Of a stretch of 64,000 nt of DNA, positions 1 through 10,157 are shown in pieces (the first letter of the stretch is position 1; the number at the start of each line of letters is the position of its first letter). The DNA lies in assembly GCF_042652345.1 (NCBI RefSeq), contig NZ_JBHSJJ010000002.1, positions 496,001 to 560,000 on the forward strand, given 5' to 3'. The notes beneath the pieces were generated by a model, which searched no databases, was not told the DNA's origin, and saw only the letters and a list, made by a program, of their open reading frames with translations. Made by a program: the position numbers and the translations under genes. Source of the stretch: Negadavirga shengliensis. Lineage in GTDB: Bacteria; Bacteroidota; Bacteroidia; Cytophagales; Cyclobacteriaceae.

Positions 1-1
1 A

Positions 2-2842
2 GTGGTCGTAGGGTATGGTACCCAGCGGAGGAAAGACCTGAGTGGATCAATAGCCCGAATTACCAGCGACGAATTCCTGCAGCCTTCTGCTGTAAGTTTT
101 GACCAAATGCTCCAAGGCAAAGTTCCAGGAGTGCAAATCAACCAAACCACAGGAGCACCGGGGGGAAACGTGAACATCCTTGTCCGGGGCGTCAGTTCCA
201 TCACCGGCGGCAATCAGCCATTATATGTGATTGACGGATTCCCGGTAGACGGTGGCAGCAATTCGGATATGCGGGGATATGGTGCCTCCAGTTTTTCTTC
301 GGAAAACATGGCTTCCAACACCTCCAACCGCATCAATCCCCTGACTTCCATTAATCCCGCTGACATCGAATCCATAGAAATTCTGAAAGATGCATCCGCC
401 ACTGCCATTTACGGTTCCCGCGGATCAAACGGTGTAGTCATTATTACTACCAAAAGGGGATCCTATGAACAGGCTCAGATCAGTATAGACGCATCCTATG
501 GTTTTCAGGAAGTGGCCAACAAGCTGGAATTGATGAATGCACGTCAATATGCCGAGTATGTGGCCGACGGAAGGGATAATGCATGGGTATATGCCGGCGG
601 ATCCAAAGACGATCCAAATTCCGTCAGAAGCGTGGCCACCCGGGTCAGACCGGAATTCAGAAACCCGGAATCCATCCCTACTGATACAGACTGGCAGGAC
701 GTGATTTTCAGGACTGCTCCCGTGAGAAACGTACAGGTGTCTTCCCGGGGCGGGACGGATAAATCAAATTTTTTTATTTCAGGAGGTTATTTTTCCCAGG
801 AAGGCGTTATCATCAATTCCGACTATAACCGGTTTAACCTTCGGGTGAATTTTGACGCACAGATAACCGACAGAATCAGAATAGGTACTTCTACCTATGG
901 CTCATATGGTTATGGCAGGTTTGCCAACACGGAATCTCATTACGGACAAGGAGGCATTCTGTCCAATGCGTTGGCCGCTTCCCCTACCATCCCTGTCTAT
1001 GATGACGAGGGCAATTATTATTTCAACCAAGCTGACGTAACCGACGGGTTGGGCTTTTTGGCCAATGTCTTGGCCGTAAGCGAAGGTGCCCAGGACAGAA
1101 GAAAATTGATGAATGTATTTACCAATAATTATATTGAGGTAGATATTACCGAAGATTTGATGTTCAGGTCCTCTGCCGGAGTCAATTTTACCTCCAACAA
1201 CACCCGGCTCTGGAGATCTTCAGCCGTTCCCCAGTTTACCAACCTGAACTACCCCGCTACAGCCGGGGCTACCAAAATCGAAAACCTCAACTGGTTGAAT
1301 GAAAACACCCTTACCTTTAATAAAGTAATTGACAACAAGCATTTTCTGAATGCGGTGGTGGGTTTTACAGCGCAAAAAAACAGTACCGACAGGCTGTCAG
1401 CCGGAGCCGCCGATTTCCCCACTGACTATGTGACTTATTTGTCCGCAGGAATTGTCAATGCAGGTACACAGACATTGAATGAATGGACGCTGTTATCTGG
1501 CATGGCCCGGGTAAACTATTCCTATGATGGCAAGTACCTCTTCACGGCTACCGTGAGAAGGGATGGAAGTTCCCGTTTTGGAAGCAATTATAAATGGGGT
1601 TCCTTTCCTTCATTTTCCGTAGGATACAATCTGGCTGAGGAAAACTTCCTTTCAGACGCGGGATTTTTGAGCAATTTAAAACTGCGGGCCAGTTACGGTA
1701 TTTCGGGAAACAACCAGATTGGCAACTACACCCATATCGGCCTGTTGTCCACCACCCGTTATATCGATGGGGGCAATCTGGTAGCCGGCCTGGTCCCCAG
1801 CAGCCTGGCCAACGACGACCTGACATGGGAGATCTCCAAACAAACCAATTTCGGGTTGGATCTGGGTCTTTTCCAGGACAGGATCAACCTGACTGCAGAC
1901 CTTTACAGGGACCTAAAAACAGACCTGTTGCTGGCAGTCCAACTCCCCGCCGCATCAGGTTTTACCAGTTCCACACAAAATATCGGGGATGTTGAAAACA
2001 GAGGCCTTGAATTGGGTTTGAATACCGTCAACATCAACAAAGCCAATTTTGGGTGGAACAGTAACTTTACTTTTACGGCCAACAGGAACGAGGTGCTGAG
2101 ACTGGCCACAGAAGGTGGCAGGATCGCCAATTCCCCTTTCCAGATCACCCAGGTAGGCTATCCGGTATCAAGCTTCTTTTTGATCAATAAGCTAGGCGTA
2201 TTCATGAACAGCGAGGAACTGGAGGGAGCGGCCTTGTTTCACCCCAACACCCAGCCTGGAGATTTGAAGTTTGAAGATGTGGATGGAAACGGGGTAATCA
2301 ATCAAAACGACAGAAAAATAGTAGGCGACCCTTGGCCTGATTTCATTTGGGGCATGGACCACAATTTCAGGTGGAGAAATTTCAGTCTAGGTATTTCCGT
2401 CGTAGGTTCCCAGGGTGCACAGACTTATCTGGAGGCCGGCGGAGCTTTGCTGGGTTCAAATGGAGTGCAAAACGGTCTGGCCATACAAGACAGAAGGTGG
2501 AGATCGGAAGCAGATCCAGGTGATGGCATTATGCCCAGGGCCATCCGTAGCAACCATGCCTTGGGATTTGGCACTTCTTCCCATTACCTTTTCGATGCTT
2601 CTTTTGTCCGGATTAGAAATGTGATGTTAAGCTATGACATGCCGCAGGAACTTACCTCCCGGCTCAAGTTGAGACATATGAATGTATATGCCAATATCGC
2701 CAACCTGTACACATTCACGGACTACCCTGGCTATGACCCCGAGTCCTCCAGCACAGGCGACAACGTGGTCAATTCGGGAATTGATTATTTGAATTACCCA
2801 CTGCCACGGACCTATACATTGGGAATCAAAATCACCTTATAA
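2..2842 (+). CDS. SusC/RagA-type TonB-linked outer membrane protein (5' truncated by window)
   Basis: This is a TonB-dependent outer-membrane channel that imports oligosaccharides together with its SusD partner. The visible 946 residues begin inside the VVVGYGTQ segment that normally marks the start of the plug domain. The signal peptide and carboxypeptidase-regulatory-like domain therefore lie before the window, and the apparent GTG start is not real. The plug shows LVRGVSSI, PLYVIDG and the ILKDASATAIYGSRG block typical of SusC. A long beta-barrel follows and ends in an aromatic/hydrophobic strand (TLGIKITL). A SusD gene follows 108 bp downstream on the same strand, so this is the first visible gene of a PUL. 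The substrate cannot be read from the sequence. The neighbouring GH106 and acetylesterase domains suggest a rhamnose-containing, acetylated glycan. Confidence 0.95.
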   Translation: MVVGYGTQRRKDLSGSIARITSDEFLQPSAVSFDQMLQGKVPGVQINQTTGAPGGNVNILVRGVSSITGGNQPLYVIDGFPVDGGSNSDMRGYGASSFSSENMASNTSNRINPLTSINPADIESIEILKDASATAIYGSRGSNGVVIITTKRGSYEQAQISIDASYGFQEVANKLELMNARQYAEYVADGRDNAWVYAGGSKDDPNSVRSVATRVRPEFRNPESIPTDTDWQDVIFRTAPVRNVQVSSRGGTDKSNFFISGGYFSQEGVIINSDYNRFNLRVNFDAQITDRIRIGTSTYGSYGYGRFANTESHYGQGGILSNALAASPTIPVYDDEGNYYFNQADVTDGLGFLANVLAVSEGAQDRRKLMNVFTNNYIEVDITEDLMFRSSAGVNFTSNNTRLWRSSAVPQFTNLNYPATAGATKIENLNWLNENTLTFNKVIDNKHFLNAVVGFTAQKNSTDRLSAGAADFPTDYVTYLSAGIVNAGTQTLNEWTLLSGMARVNYSYDGKYLFTATVRRDGSSRFGSNYKWGSFPSFSVGYNLAEENFLSDAGFLSNLKLRASYGISGNNQIGNYTHIGLLSTTRYIDGGNLVAGLVPSSLANDDLTWEISKQTNFGLDLGLFQDRINLTADLYRDLKTDLLLAVQLPAASGFTSSTQNIGDVENRGLELGLNTVNINKANFGWNSNFTFTANRNEVLRLATEGGRIANSPFQITQVGYPVSSFFLINKLGVFMNSEELEGAALFHPNTQPGDLKFEDVDGNGVINQNDRKIVGDPWPDFIWGMDHNFRWRNFSLGISVVGSQGAQTYLEAGGALLGSNGVQNGLAIQDRRWRSEADPGDGIMPRAIRSNHALGFGTSSHYLFDASFVRIRNVMLSYDMPQELTSRLKLRHMNVYANIANLYTFTDYPGYDPESSSTGDNVVNSGIDYLNYPLPRTYTLGIKITL

Positions 2843-2856
2843 CCCAAAATTCTTCA

Positions 2857-2876
2857 GTCATGAAACCGAGCATGAC
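2857..2876. repeat. Short inverted repeat in susC-susD gap
   Basis: GTCATG and CATGAC are separated by 8 bases, just after the SusC stop codon. The stem is only 6 bp. It could fold in the mRNA between the two genes and modulate their ratio, but it may be chance. Confidence 0.25.
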
Positions 2877-2950
2877 GAAAACATTACCAAACGGGATGAT
2901 TATCAACAAGCGAGGTTCCATGTGACTATTGAAAATTAAACTATCAACAC

Positions 2951-4384
2951 ATGAAAAAATATTATATATACCTGTTCTCTCTGACCATGTTATCCGCCTG
3001 TTCGGACTTTCTTGACCTTCAGCCAGAACACCAAATCAGCGATGGATCCTTTTACCAAAATGCCGACGACTTTCGCACCGCGCTAATAGGAAGCTACGGT
3101 GGATTGCAAAACCTGCACAACACCGCCCTGGTTTATCTGGGTGAACTGCCGACTGATAATGCGGAGGTACGCTGGACCTCGCCAACGGTGGCCGAGGTAG
3201 AGTTGGAGGAGGTAAATTTTACCCCCGCCAACGGATTTCTCAACACTGTGTGGAGCATTTGCTTCACCACCATTTCCAGGTCAAACAACATTCTTTCCAG
3301 ATTAGATGAGGTGGAAATGAACGAACAAACCAAGAACCAATTCAGGGGAGAGGCTTTGTTTTTAAGGGCATATAGTTATTTCCAGCTGGTGAGGATATTC
3401 GGCCCTGTTCCTGTAGTCGAGGTTGCTTTCCGCAGTCCGGTGGAAATTGACGCCTTTGACATGTCCAGAAAACCTGTGAGTGAGGTTTATGGACTGATAG
3501 TCAGTGACCTGAATCAGGCCGCCGCCTTGTTGGACGGGGTAACGGGCCTAAGCAAGTCCAGGGCCTCTACGGGGGCGGCCAAAACGTTACTGGGCAAGGT
3601 ATACCTTACCCAAAACGAATTTGGAGCTGCCGAAAATGTATTGAAAGAAGTGATAGACGCTGATACCTATTCCTTAATGGATGATTATAAAGTTCTTTTC
3701 ACCAACGGCAATGATGACCTGCCAGAATCTATTTTTGAAATTAAATACATGTCGGGTAACCTCGGGGTTGGAAACAATTTCTCCAGTATCTTTACTCCGG
3801 CCAGATTTGATATGGATATATTTCCGAACGCGATGCAAGGATCCGGCCGCGTTTTACCTACCCAGGACATTGCGGATACCTATGAAGAAGGTGATTTAAG
3901 AAGAGCCCTTTCCATCGGGGATTCTGTATTGTTGAATACAGGGAATTACGAAAGAGAATTGCATGGCTTGAAATTCGTGGATTTCACCACAGGTGTCCAG
4001 GGAGACGGCGGTATCAACTTCACCACCCTTCGTTATGCGGATGTGCTATTGATGTATGCAGAAGCCCTTAATCAAAACGGCAAACAGGACGAGGCATTGA
4101 CATACCTCAACCAAGTACGTGACCGCGCTGGCCTAAATGGTCTAGCTGCCCTGTCCCCGGAAGCATTGGCACTGGCCCTGGAGCATGAAAGAAGGGTGGA
4201 GTTTTTTCTGGAAGGACACCGCTGGTTTGACCTCGTCCGTACTGGCAGGCTACTGGCAGTCATGAATGATTATTTTCAAAGAAACAACTTAAGTTTCCGG
4301 GCGGAGGAGCACAATTTGATCATGCCCATACCACTTCGTGAAATCGATATTAATCCCAATCTTGGACAAAACCCCGGATATTGA
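2951..4384 (+). CDS. SusD/RagB-type glycan-binding lipoprotein
   Basis: This is the surface lipoprotein lid of the SusCD importer. The N-terminus is a lipoprotein signal with Cys17 after LSA. The protein has 477 residues, a normal SusD length. The C-terminal RagB/SusD signature is plain: a YADVLLMYAEALNQ helix, the NQVRDRAGL segment and the EGHRWFDLVR motif. It ends in NPGY, as many SusD proteins do. The next gene starts in the TGATG overlap at the stop codon, so the two are translationally coupled. The substrate is unknown and is presumably that of the enzymes encoded downstream. Confidence 0.95.
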   Translation: MKKYYIYLFSLTMLSACSDFLDLQPEHQISDGSFYQNADDFRTALIGSYGGLQNLHNTALVYLGELPTDNAEVRWTSPTVAEVELEEVNFTPANGFLNTVWSICFTTISRSNNILSRLDEVEMNEQTKNQFRGEALFLRAYSYFQLVRIFGPVPVVEVAFRSPVEIDAFDMSRKPVSEVYGLIVSDLNQAAALLDGVTGLSKSRASTGAAKTLLGKVYLTQNEFGAAENVLKEVIDADTYSLMDDYKVLFTNGNDDLPESIFEIKYMSGNLGVGNNFSSIFTPARFDMDIFPNAMQGSGRVLPTQDIADTYEEGDLRRALSIGDSVLLNTGNYERELHGLKFVDFTTGVQGDGGINFTTLRYADVLLMYAEALNQNGKQDEALTYLNQVRDRAGLNGLAALSPEALALALEHERRVEFFLEGHRWFDLVRTGRLLAVMNDYFQRNNLSFRAEEHNLIMPIPLREIDINPNLGQNPGY

Positions 4385-6912
4385 TGTTCAAACGGTTGAA
4401 AATTTCAAAATTCTTTTGGTTATGGATTGCAGGGCTCTTTTTCTGTTCCGCCACCCATGCCCAAAAGCACCTTAAGGGCAAGCCTTTCAACAACATCACG
4501 TTGGAGGCTTCCCTCAAGCCATTTAAAAAAAATGATGCCGCCTATATCAGGGAAGTGGCTTCGGAAATGTTTGTACAATGGCATTCCCTGTTGCGGCATG
4601 CGGACACTGTGTCCGTGATGTTGTGGACCAGCGATGGGTCTGAAATCCTAGACTACAAAGGAGATTTCGACCAGCCCCTGGAATGGGCCATGTATATGGG
4701 TAATCCCAACACGGCCCATGAAGTGGGATCAGGGCCTGAAGAACTGTCCCTTCATGAAAGGGCTTACCTGTATATGGAAGATCCCCCCTCTTTTACATAT
4801 GGCGACCTGGCCTTTATCGTCAATACATTGAAAGAAGAGGGGCGGAAAGTAACCGGCAAACCGATCATGGTAGGGGCTACTTTCGATCCCGGGCCTGAGT
4901 TTGCCAAATCGCCCTTTAAATATGAAAAACACCCGGAAATATTGGGAGGCAATGCCATGGGACACAAGACTTTTGTAAGTTGTTATTCTGTCTTGAATGC
5001 AGATGCTGACCCCTATGCCGGATTTCCAGAGGGTATCCCCGACCAAACACCTTTTGGAACGTTTTTCGGAAGACAGAGCCAGCATTTCCTCACGGATCTT
5101 GGATTTGATTATATCTGGTTCAGTAATGGTTTCGGCTTTGGTGCTGAAGGCTGGTCATCCACGGGTGCCATTTTCACCGGAGAGGAATTTGAGCAGGAAA
5201 AGCTGAGCGGAGCCACTGCTAAAATATTGGAATTCTGGAAACTTTTCCGACAGGAATGCCCTCATTTTCCTATCCAGACCAGAGGAACAAATCTTTCGGT
5301 GGGTGCCGACTTAGCCAGGGATGCCGTGGACCACAGAAATATCTATGAAGGCGGTTTCAACATGCTCCCGCCTCCCAATTCACCCTGGGCAGCTTTGGAC
5401 GGCGACTTCGGCTTGGAATTGGTAGGTTATATGTCCAGGATGGCGGAGTTGCCGGATACCAGGTTTCCCTTCCGGTTCTATACCCATGACCCATGGTGGA
5501 TCAACAGCCCCTGGCTGGACAGGTATGGGCGAGAGCCACATGATATTTACCTTCCCATGGCCGTGGGAAGAATCGATGAAAACGGAAAGATCGGCGTACC
5601 TACCCATTTGAATTTTCTGACCATTGATGACACCTATGGCAATATGCCAACCCAAGTACCTGATGAGGTGATCCCGCATATCCTAAAGGCCCGGTATGAT
5701 CTACCAACGGCCCCAGGGCCGTTGGTATGGGTCTATCCGTTTGACGAATACCATGATTGGGCACAAAAATATGAAGACAGACTGCCGGAAATATATTACG
5801 GTGACTGGTTCATCAGGCAAGCCATCAACAGCGGGTTGCCGTTGAATACGGTGATTTCAACTTCTTCATTCCAGAAAGCCTTATCCAAGAAACCAGCGCT
5901 GTTTGAGGAATCGGTGTTGATCACCATAGCACCGGAAGAGGGTTCAGCCAACGAAAACGCATTGATGGAGTTTGTGAAAAACGGAGGAAGATTGATTGTG
6001 TTTGGCCCGGTGGAACATGCGGGAAAAGATTTTATGGATTTTCTCAACCTTGAAAACACACCTCCTATGGAAGGCGAAATGAAAATCATTCACAGCGATA
6101 TCCTTAAAGGAATTAGCAAAGGCGATCCAAACCTCCTTAATCACAGGCCTTTGTTTTCCGGAGGTGCCTTCCGCAGTAAAATCAAGGACCCAGCCGACAA
6201 CCATACCCAATTGCTGGCACGGGTAGAAAAAGCAGGGGAAAGCAGGGACATGTCATGGTCACGCAGCTTGCCCGAATGGAAAGGAGGTAAGGTGGTGTAT
6301 CTAAGAGGTACCAATTCAAGCAGTTTCACAGGAGGCCGTTTGCTGACTCCCGATGACCCTGAAAAGTACTTTATCGGCCCAACAATGTTAAGACAGGTTC
6401 TTGCGATATTTGACCTGGACTTCGTTATAGAAAAACCGCATGTTGCAGTCAAAGATCCTGTCCTCACCATCAACAGGTCGGACAATGCATTCATTTTCTC
6501 AGGTTATAACCCCAATTCCATCGTAAAACAGCATTTTAAGTTTGCGCAGGGCGCACCGCTGTTGCTGGGCCTGGAGACCATATTGAAGAATGGATATTCC
6601 ACTTACACGATGCCCACTGCCTGGCACAGGGAATGCCGGGTGTTTGTGGAACAGGCTTCCGGTCTGCTCTCATACAAGGAGCTGCATTCCGGACAGAAAG
6701 GGATCAGCAAACGATACCAGGTAAGCGGCCTTGAAAATGCCACTGTAAGGATCTATGTAGCTGATGGTATAGGTAGTGAATCACTGAATGTTTACTTGAA
6801 TTCAGGCTATCCCTGGAAAAAAGGGCAGATACCTTTTGAGAAAGGTCTTGACTTCAAAGGCAACTACTTTGAAGTCAAAGATGTAACAGGAGCCCTTGTG
6901 TTTTCCTGGTAA
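4384..6912 (+). CDS. Secreted protein of unknown family with glycoside hydrolase-like architecture
   Basis: I do not recognise the family. The ATG at 4384 overlaps the SusD stop (TGATG) and gives 842 residues. A TTG one codon earlier is a less likely start. The N-terminus is a Sec signal peptide ending near ATHAQ. The first ~450 residues are rich in Trp, Tyr and acidic residues (FDYIWFSNGFGFG, FYTHDPWW, WVYPFDEYHDW), as in a TIM-barrel carbohydrate-active enzyme. At about residues 490-600 there is a segment (VLITIAPEEGS, NGGRLIVFGPVEH) like the GATase-fold domain of GH42-type enzymes, then a beta-rich C-terminus. Its place in a PUL between SusD and GH106 supports a glycan-degrading or glycan-binding role. 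The hydrolase call is inference. Confidence 0.6.
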   Translation: MFKRLKISKFFWLWIAGLFFCSATHAQKHLKGKPFNNITLEASLKPFKKNDAAYIREVASEMFVQWHSLLRHADTVSVMLWTSDGSEILDYKGDFDQPLEWAMYMGNPNTAHEVGSGPEELSLHERAYLYMEDPPSFTYGDLAFIVNTLKEEGRKVTGKPIMVGATFDPGPEFAKSPFKYEKHPEILGGNAMGHKTFVSCYSVLNADADPYAGFPEGIPDQTPFGTFFGRQSQHFLTDLGFDYIWFSNGFGFGAEGWSSTGAIFTGEEFEQEKLSGATAKILEFWKLFRQECPHFPIQTRGTNLSVGADLARDAVDHRNIYEGGFNMLPPPNSPWAALDGDFGLELVGYMSRMAELPDTRFPFRFYTHDPWWINSPWLDRYGREPHDIYLPMAVGRIDENGKIGVPTHLNFLTIDDTYGNMPTQVPDEVIPHILKARYDLPTAPGPLVWVYPFDEYHDWAQKYEDRLPEIYYGDWFIRQAINSGLPLNTVISTSSFQKALSKKPALFEESVLITIAPEEGSANENALMEFVKNGGRLIVFGPVEHAGKDFMDFLNLENTPPMEGEMKIIHSDILKGISKGDPNLLNHRPLFSGGAFRSKIKDPADNHTQLLARVEKAGESRDMSWSRSLPEWKGGKVVYLRGTNSSSFTGGRLLTPDDPEKYFIGPTMLRQVLAIFDLDFVIEKPHVAVKDPVLTINRSDNAFIFSGYNPNSIVKQHFKFAQGAPLLLGLETILKNGYSTYTMPTAWHRECRVFVEQASGLLSYKELHSGQKGISKRYQVSGLENATVRIYVADGIGSESLNVYLNSGYPWKKGQIPFEKGLDFKGNYFEVKDVTGALVFSW

Positions 6913-6968
6913 CTGTATAAGAACAAATAACCTCAAGGAACCTAAAACCGGTTAACAATATCCATGAC

Positions 6969-9900
6969 ATGAAACGCTTCAAAATAATTCCTTTTTTGCT
7001 TTCAGGACTGTGTTACCTGTCCCTTCAAGGACATGGTCAGGATGAAAACATGCATGCCAAATTCTATAAAGGCTTCAAAAATCCTCCCCTCCAATCCCGT
7101 CCTATCGTTTACCATTGGTGGCTCGGTGGCCATGTGGACTCCACAAGATTAAAAGAAGAATTGGTGGCATTCAAGGACGCCGGCATTTCCGGCTTTACCA
7201 TATTCGAAATCGGTTCCCGTGACACTGTACTGGTGGGTACAGGCCCCGCCTACTTGGGCGACGAGTCTTTGCAGACCATAAAGCTGGCCATCGAGGAAGC
7301 AGGAAAACTGGGGTTGGAAGTGGGGCTGAACACGGCAAGCAGCTGGAATGCCGGGGGAAGTTGGCTGACGCCACAGCACGCCGCCAAGTCCATTTACCAG
7401 TCAAAGGTCTCGATAGAAGGAGGCAAAACTGCCAAAATCAAAGTGCCTTTTCCCGATATCCCTGAAAAAGATCCACGTGGAAGAACACGCATGATTGCCT
7501 ACGGAAGCGATAGCAAACCGGAATATTCAGAGGAAATTGCCGTTTTGGCCATACCTGAAGCAATGCAAATTAGCTTGATGGATACCAGCAAGATCCTGGA
7601 TGTTTCCAATTACTTCGATCCCACAACAGAAACACTCACATGGGATGCCCCCGCAGGCAAATGGAAAATCATCCGTTATGTATGCTCCAACTCCGGAGAA
7701 AACCTCATCTTGCCCAGCAAATATTCAGCCGGTCCGATTGTGGACCATTATGATGCGGAGGCCACAGCTTTCCATTTCAACTATATCATCGAAAGGTTAC
7801 AATCCGTATTGGGAGACCTCAGGGACACTGCCCTGAAGAGCCTGTATATGGCAAGTTACGAGGCCAGAGGATTTACATGGACACCCACTTTGCCCACCGA
7901 ATTTAAGAATATCAATGGCTATGATGTCACCAAATTCATCCCATTGCTTTTCGACGAGGTAAAATTTTCGGATGAAGCGCAAGCGAACTTCAAAGCCGAT
8001 TTCCAAAGAACTTTGTCCGAATTGATGATCAATAATTTCTATATCAAATCCAGAGAGGTGTGTAATGCCCATGGCCTGAAAAACAACAGCGAAGCGGGAG
8101 GTCCCGGCCTTCCACTTCACAATGTCCCCGTCGAACCCATCAAAGCACTGGGCAAGGGGCTGGATATACCCAGAGGAGAGTTCTGGATCAACCATGGCAG
8201 GTTCAACGAAGAGGGTATTGACATCCTCCGGGTTGTAAAGGAAGTTTCCTCGGCTTCTCATATCTATGGAGCAAAGGTGGTGGAAATGGAAGCCTTTACC
8301 ACCTTTCAGCACTGGCAGGAAGGTCCTTTTGAAATGAAACCCATCGGGGACAGGGCTTTTGCCGAAGGCATGAATAAAGTGGTGGTACATGGCTCCACGC
8401 ACAATCCCGAAGGCACCGGTTATCCGGGGATTGTCTACCATGCCGGGACCCACTATAACGATAAAAGAGTATGGTGGCCAAAAATCAAACCCTTCAACGA
8501 ATACCTGTCGAGGATTTCATATGTGCTTCAGGAAGCAGATTTCACCGCGGACGTGCTGTATTACTATGGCGACACCATTCCCAATTACGGTGGCCACAAA
8601 CACAGCCGGTTTTCTCCCGGATCAGGCTACGATTATGAAATCGTAAACACGGAAATCCTCCTTGGACTGGAAGTGGAAAATGGACAGTTGATCATCCCTG
8701 GGACAGGGGCTGCCTTTAAATTACTGGCGCTTACAAAAGAACATGAGATACATCCGGAGGTCTTGATGAAACTTCGCGAATTGGCCCGTCAGGGAGCTGT
8801 CATTATTGGCCCCCAACCTAAAAAGATAGCCACCAGAAAATTAAGGCCGGATATGCCCCACATGGAGGATTGGCTGGAGCAGCTATGGAAACCTTTTTCT
8901 CCTCAAAGTTTTAAACAAAGAGATCCATTTATTTATTCTGGGGCAAAACCCTCCGAAGTGCTGGCCTCAATGCAGGTTGGCCCAGATTTCGACTATCCGG
9001 ACAGGGACCTGTTTACCCTGGACCATACCCATTACAAAAAAGACAACCTGGATTTTTATTTTGTCGTCAACACCACCGACCAATGGCTATCCAGAAACCT
9101 GAGCTTCAGACAAACCAACAAAACTCCTGAAATTTGGGATCCGGTTTCCGGAAAAATCATAACAGCGTGCATTTACGAAGAAAAGGACCATTATACAACC
9201 CTCCCCCTTTCCCTGGCCCCTTTCGAAAGCAAGTTTGTTGTATTCAGGCCGGGGACAGGCACCCCGCACTATTCAAGTTTGCAGGGGGCCGATGGGCTTC
9301 TTCCAGTTTTTCAATACCTGGAGGACGGGATTGATATATGGGAAACGGGGACCTACCATCTTTTCAATGAGGGTGATACCGTCAGCGTCAAAAATCATAT
9401 GGACAAAAAAATATTGGAAGGGGCATGGGAAGTATTTTTCCCGGAAGGATGGGGCGCTCCATCAAAGGCCATATTCCCCGATTTGTCATCCTGGACCCAA
9501 TCCACCGATGAGGGAATCAAATATTTCTCTGGCACCGCCCGATATGAAAAAAGATTTGTCCATGCTCCGCATCCCCACACATTCACCGAAAGTAAAACCT
9601 ACCTCGATTTAGGAGATCTTTCGCATGTGGGAGAAGTTTGGCTGAACGGGCAGTCTTTGGGAATTACTTGGGCCAAACCCTATCGGTTCGACATCACAGC
9701 CCACATACAGCCCGGTATCAATACGCTGGAAGTAGAGGTGGCAAATACTTGGTCCAACAGGATCGCTGGCGATGCCACCACCGGTGAAAAATACACCCAA
9801 ACCCATATTACGGAAACCAATATAAAAGGAATCAATCATATACGGGTTCCGTGGAAAGATGTGCCTTTGATCCCTGCGGGATTGTTGGGACCGGTCTCCA

Positions 9901-10157
9901 TCATCACCACCCAGCCGGTCTCCATGCCCAAACAACTTCAGGCTGCCCAGATATTTTCGGATCATATGGTATTGCAAAGGGGAGGCAGTATACCTGTATG
10001 GGGTGCAGGAACGCCCGGAGACCGGATAAGTGTGAAGTTGGGAGAGGAAACAGCAGAAACCAGTGTCGACATGCAGGGGAAATGGAAGGCGGAATTGCCA
10101 CCTTTACCTGCCGGAGGCCCTTACACCATGTGGATAGAAGGGCGAAAAAAAAAATGA
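6969..10157 (+). CDS. GH106-type alpha-L-rhamnosidase with the N-terminal piece of a fused sialate O-acetylesterase (frame interrupted)
   Basis: The protein starts with a Sec signal peptide (residues 1-23). It continues with a GH106-like catalytic region: the YHWWLGGHVD start, GYDVTKFIPLLF, the EMEAFTTFQHW region and the DRAFAEGMNKVVVHG block. A galactose-binding-like jelly-roll lies at about 840-960 (EVWLNGQSLGITW). GH106 enzymes remove terminal alpha-L-rhamnose. From residue 986 the sequence becomes the N-terminal beta domain of a sialate O-acetylesterase (IFSDHMVLQRG). The frame then ends at TGA 10155-10157, directly after a run of ten A (10145-10154). With nine A the frame would run on without a break into the next entry and give one protein of about 1615 residues. 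The GH106 part is complete, so rhamnosidase activity may survive. Confidence 0.85.
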   Translation: MKRFKIIPFLLSGLCYLSLQGHGQDENMHAKFYKGFKNPPLQSRPIVYHWWLGGHVDSTRLKEELVAFKDAGISGFTIFEIGSRDTVLVGTGPAYLGDESLQTIKLAIEEAGKLGLEVGLNTASSWNAGGSWLTPQHAAKSIYQSKVSIEGGKTAKIKVPFPDIPEKDPRGRTRMIAYGSDSKPEYSEEIAVLAIPEAMQISLMDTSKILDVSNYFDPTTETLTWDAPAGKWKIIRYVCSNSGENLILPSKYSAGPIVDHYDAEATAFHFNYIIERLQSVLGDLRDTALKSLYMASYEARGFTWTPTLPTEFKNINGYDVTKFIPLLFDEVKFSDEAQANFKADFQRTLSELMINNFYIKSREVCNAHGLKNNSEAGGPGLPLHNVPVEPIKALGKGLDIPRGEFWINHGRFNEEGIDILRVVKEVSSASHIYGAKVVEMEAFTTFQHWQEGPFEMKPIGDRAFAEGMNKVVVHGSTHNPEGTGYPGIVYHAGTHYNDKRVWWPKIKPFNEYLSRISYVLQEADFTADVLYYYGDTIPNYGGHKHSRFSPGSGYDYEIVNTEILLGLEVENGQLIIPGTGAAFKLLALTKEHEIHPEVLMKLRELARQGAVIIGPQPKKIATRKLRPDMPHMEDWLEQLWKPFSPQSFKQRDPFIYSGAKPSEVLASMQVGPDFDYPDRDLFTLDHTHYKKDNLDFYFVVNTTDQWLSRNLSFRQTNKTPEIWDPVSGKIITACIYEEKDHYTTLPLSLAPFESKFVVFRPGTGTPHYSSLQGADGLLPVFQYLEDGIDIWETGTYHLFNEGDTVSVKNHMDKKILEGAWEVFFPEGWGAPSKAIFPDLSSWTQSTDEGIKYFSGTARYEKRFVHAPHPHTFTESKTYLDLGDLSHVGEVWLNGQSLGITWAKPYRFDITAHIQPGINTLEVEVANTWSNRIAGDATTGEKYTQTHITETNIKGINHIRVPWKDVPLIPAGLLGPVSIITTQPVSMPKQLQAAQIFSDHMVLQRGGSIPVWGAGTPGDRISVKLGEETAETSVDMQGKWKAELPPLPAGGPYTMWIEGRKKK
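10145..10154 (+). other. A10 homopolymer at the frame break of the GH106-SASA fusion
   Basis: Ten consecutive A lie exactly where the reading frame changes by one base. The codons before and after encode continuous family-typical sequence in two frames. Long A runs are sites of replication slippage, transcriptional slippage and homopolymer sequencing error. Confidence 0.85.

Noticed and set aside
7797..8453. 218-codon open frame on the - strand
   Set aside because: Antisense to the GH106 catalytic region. Family motifs support only the + strand.
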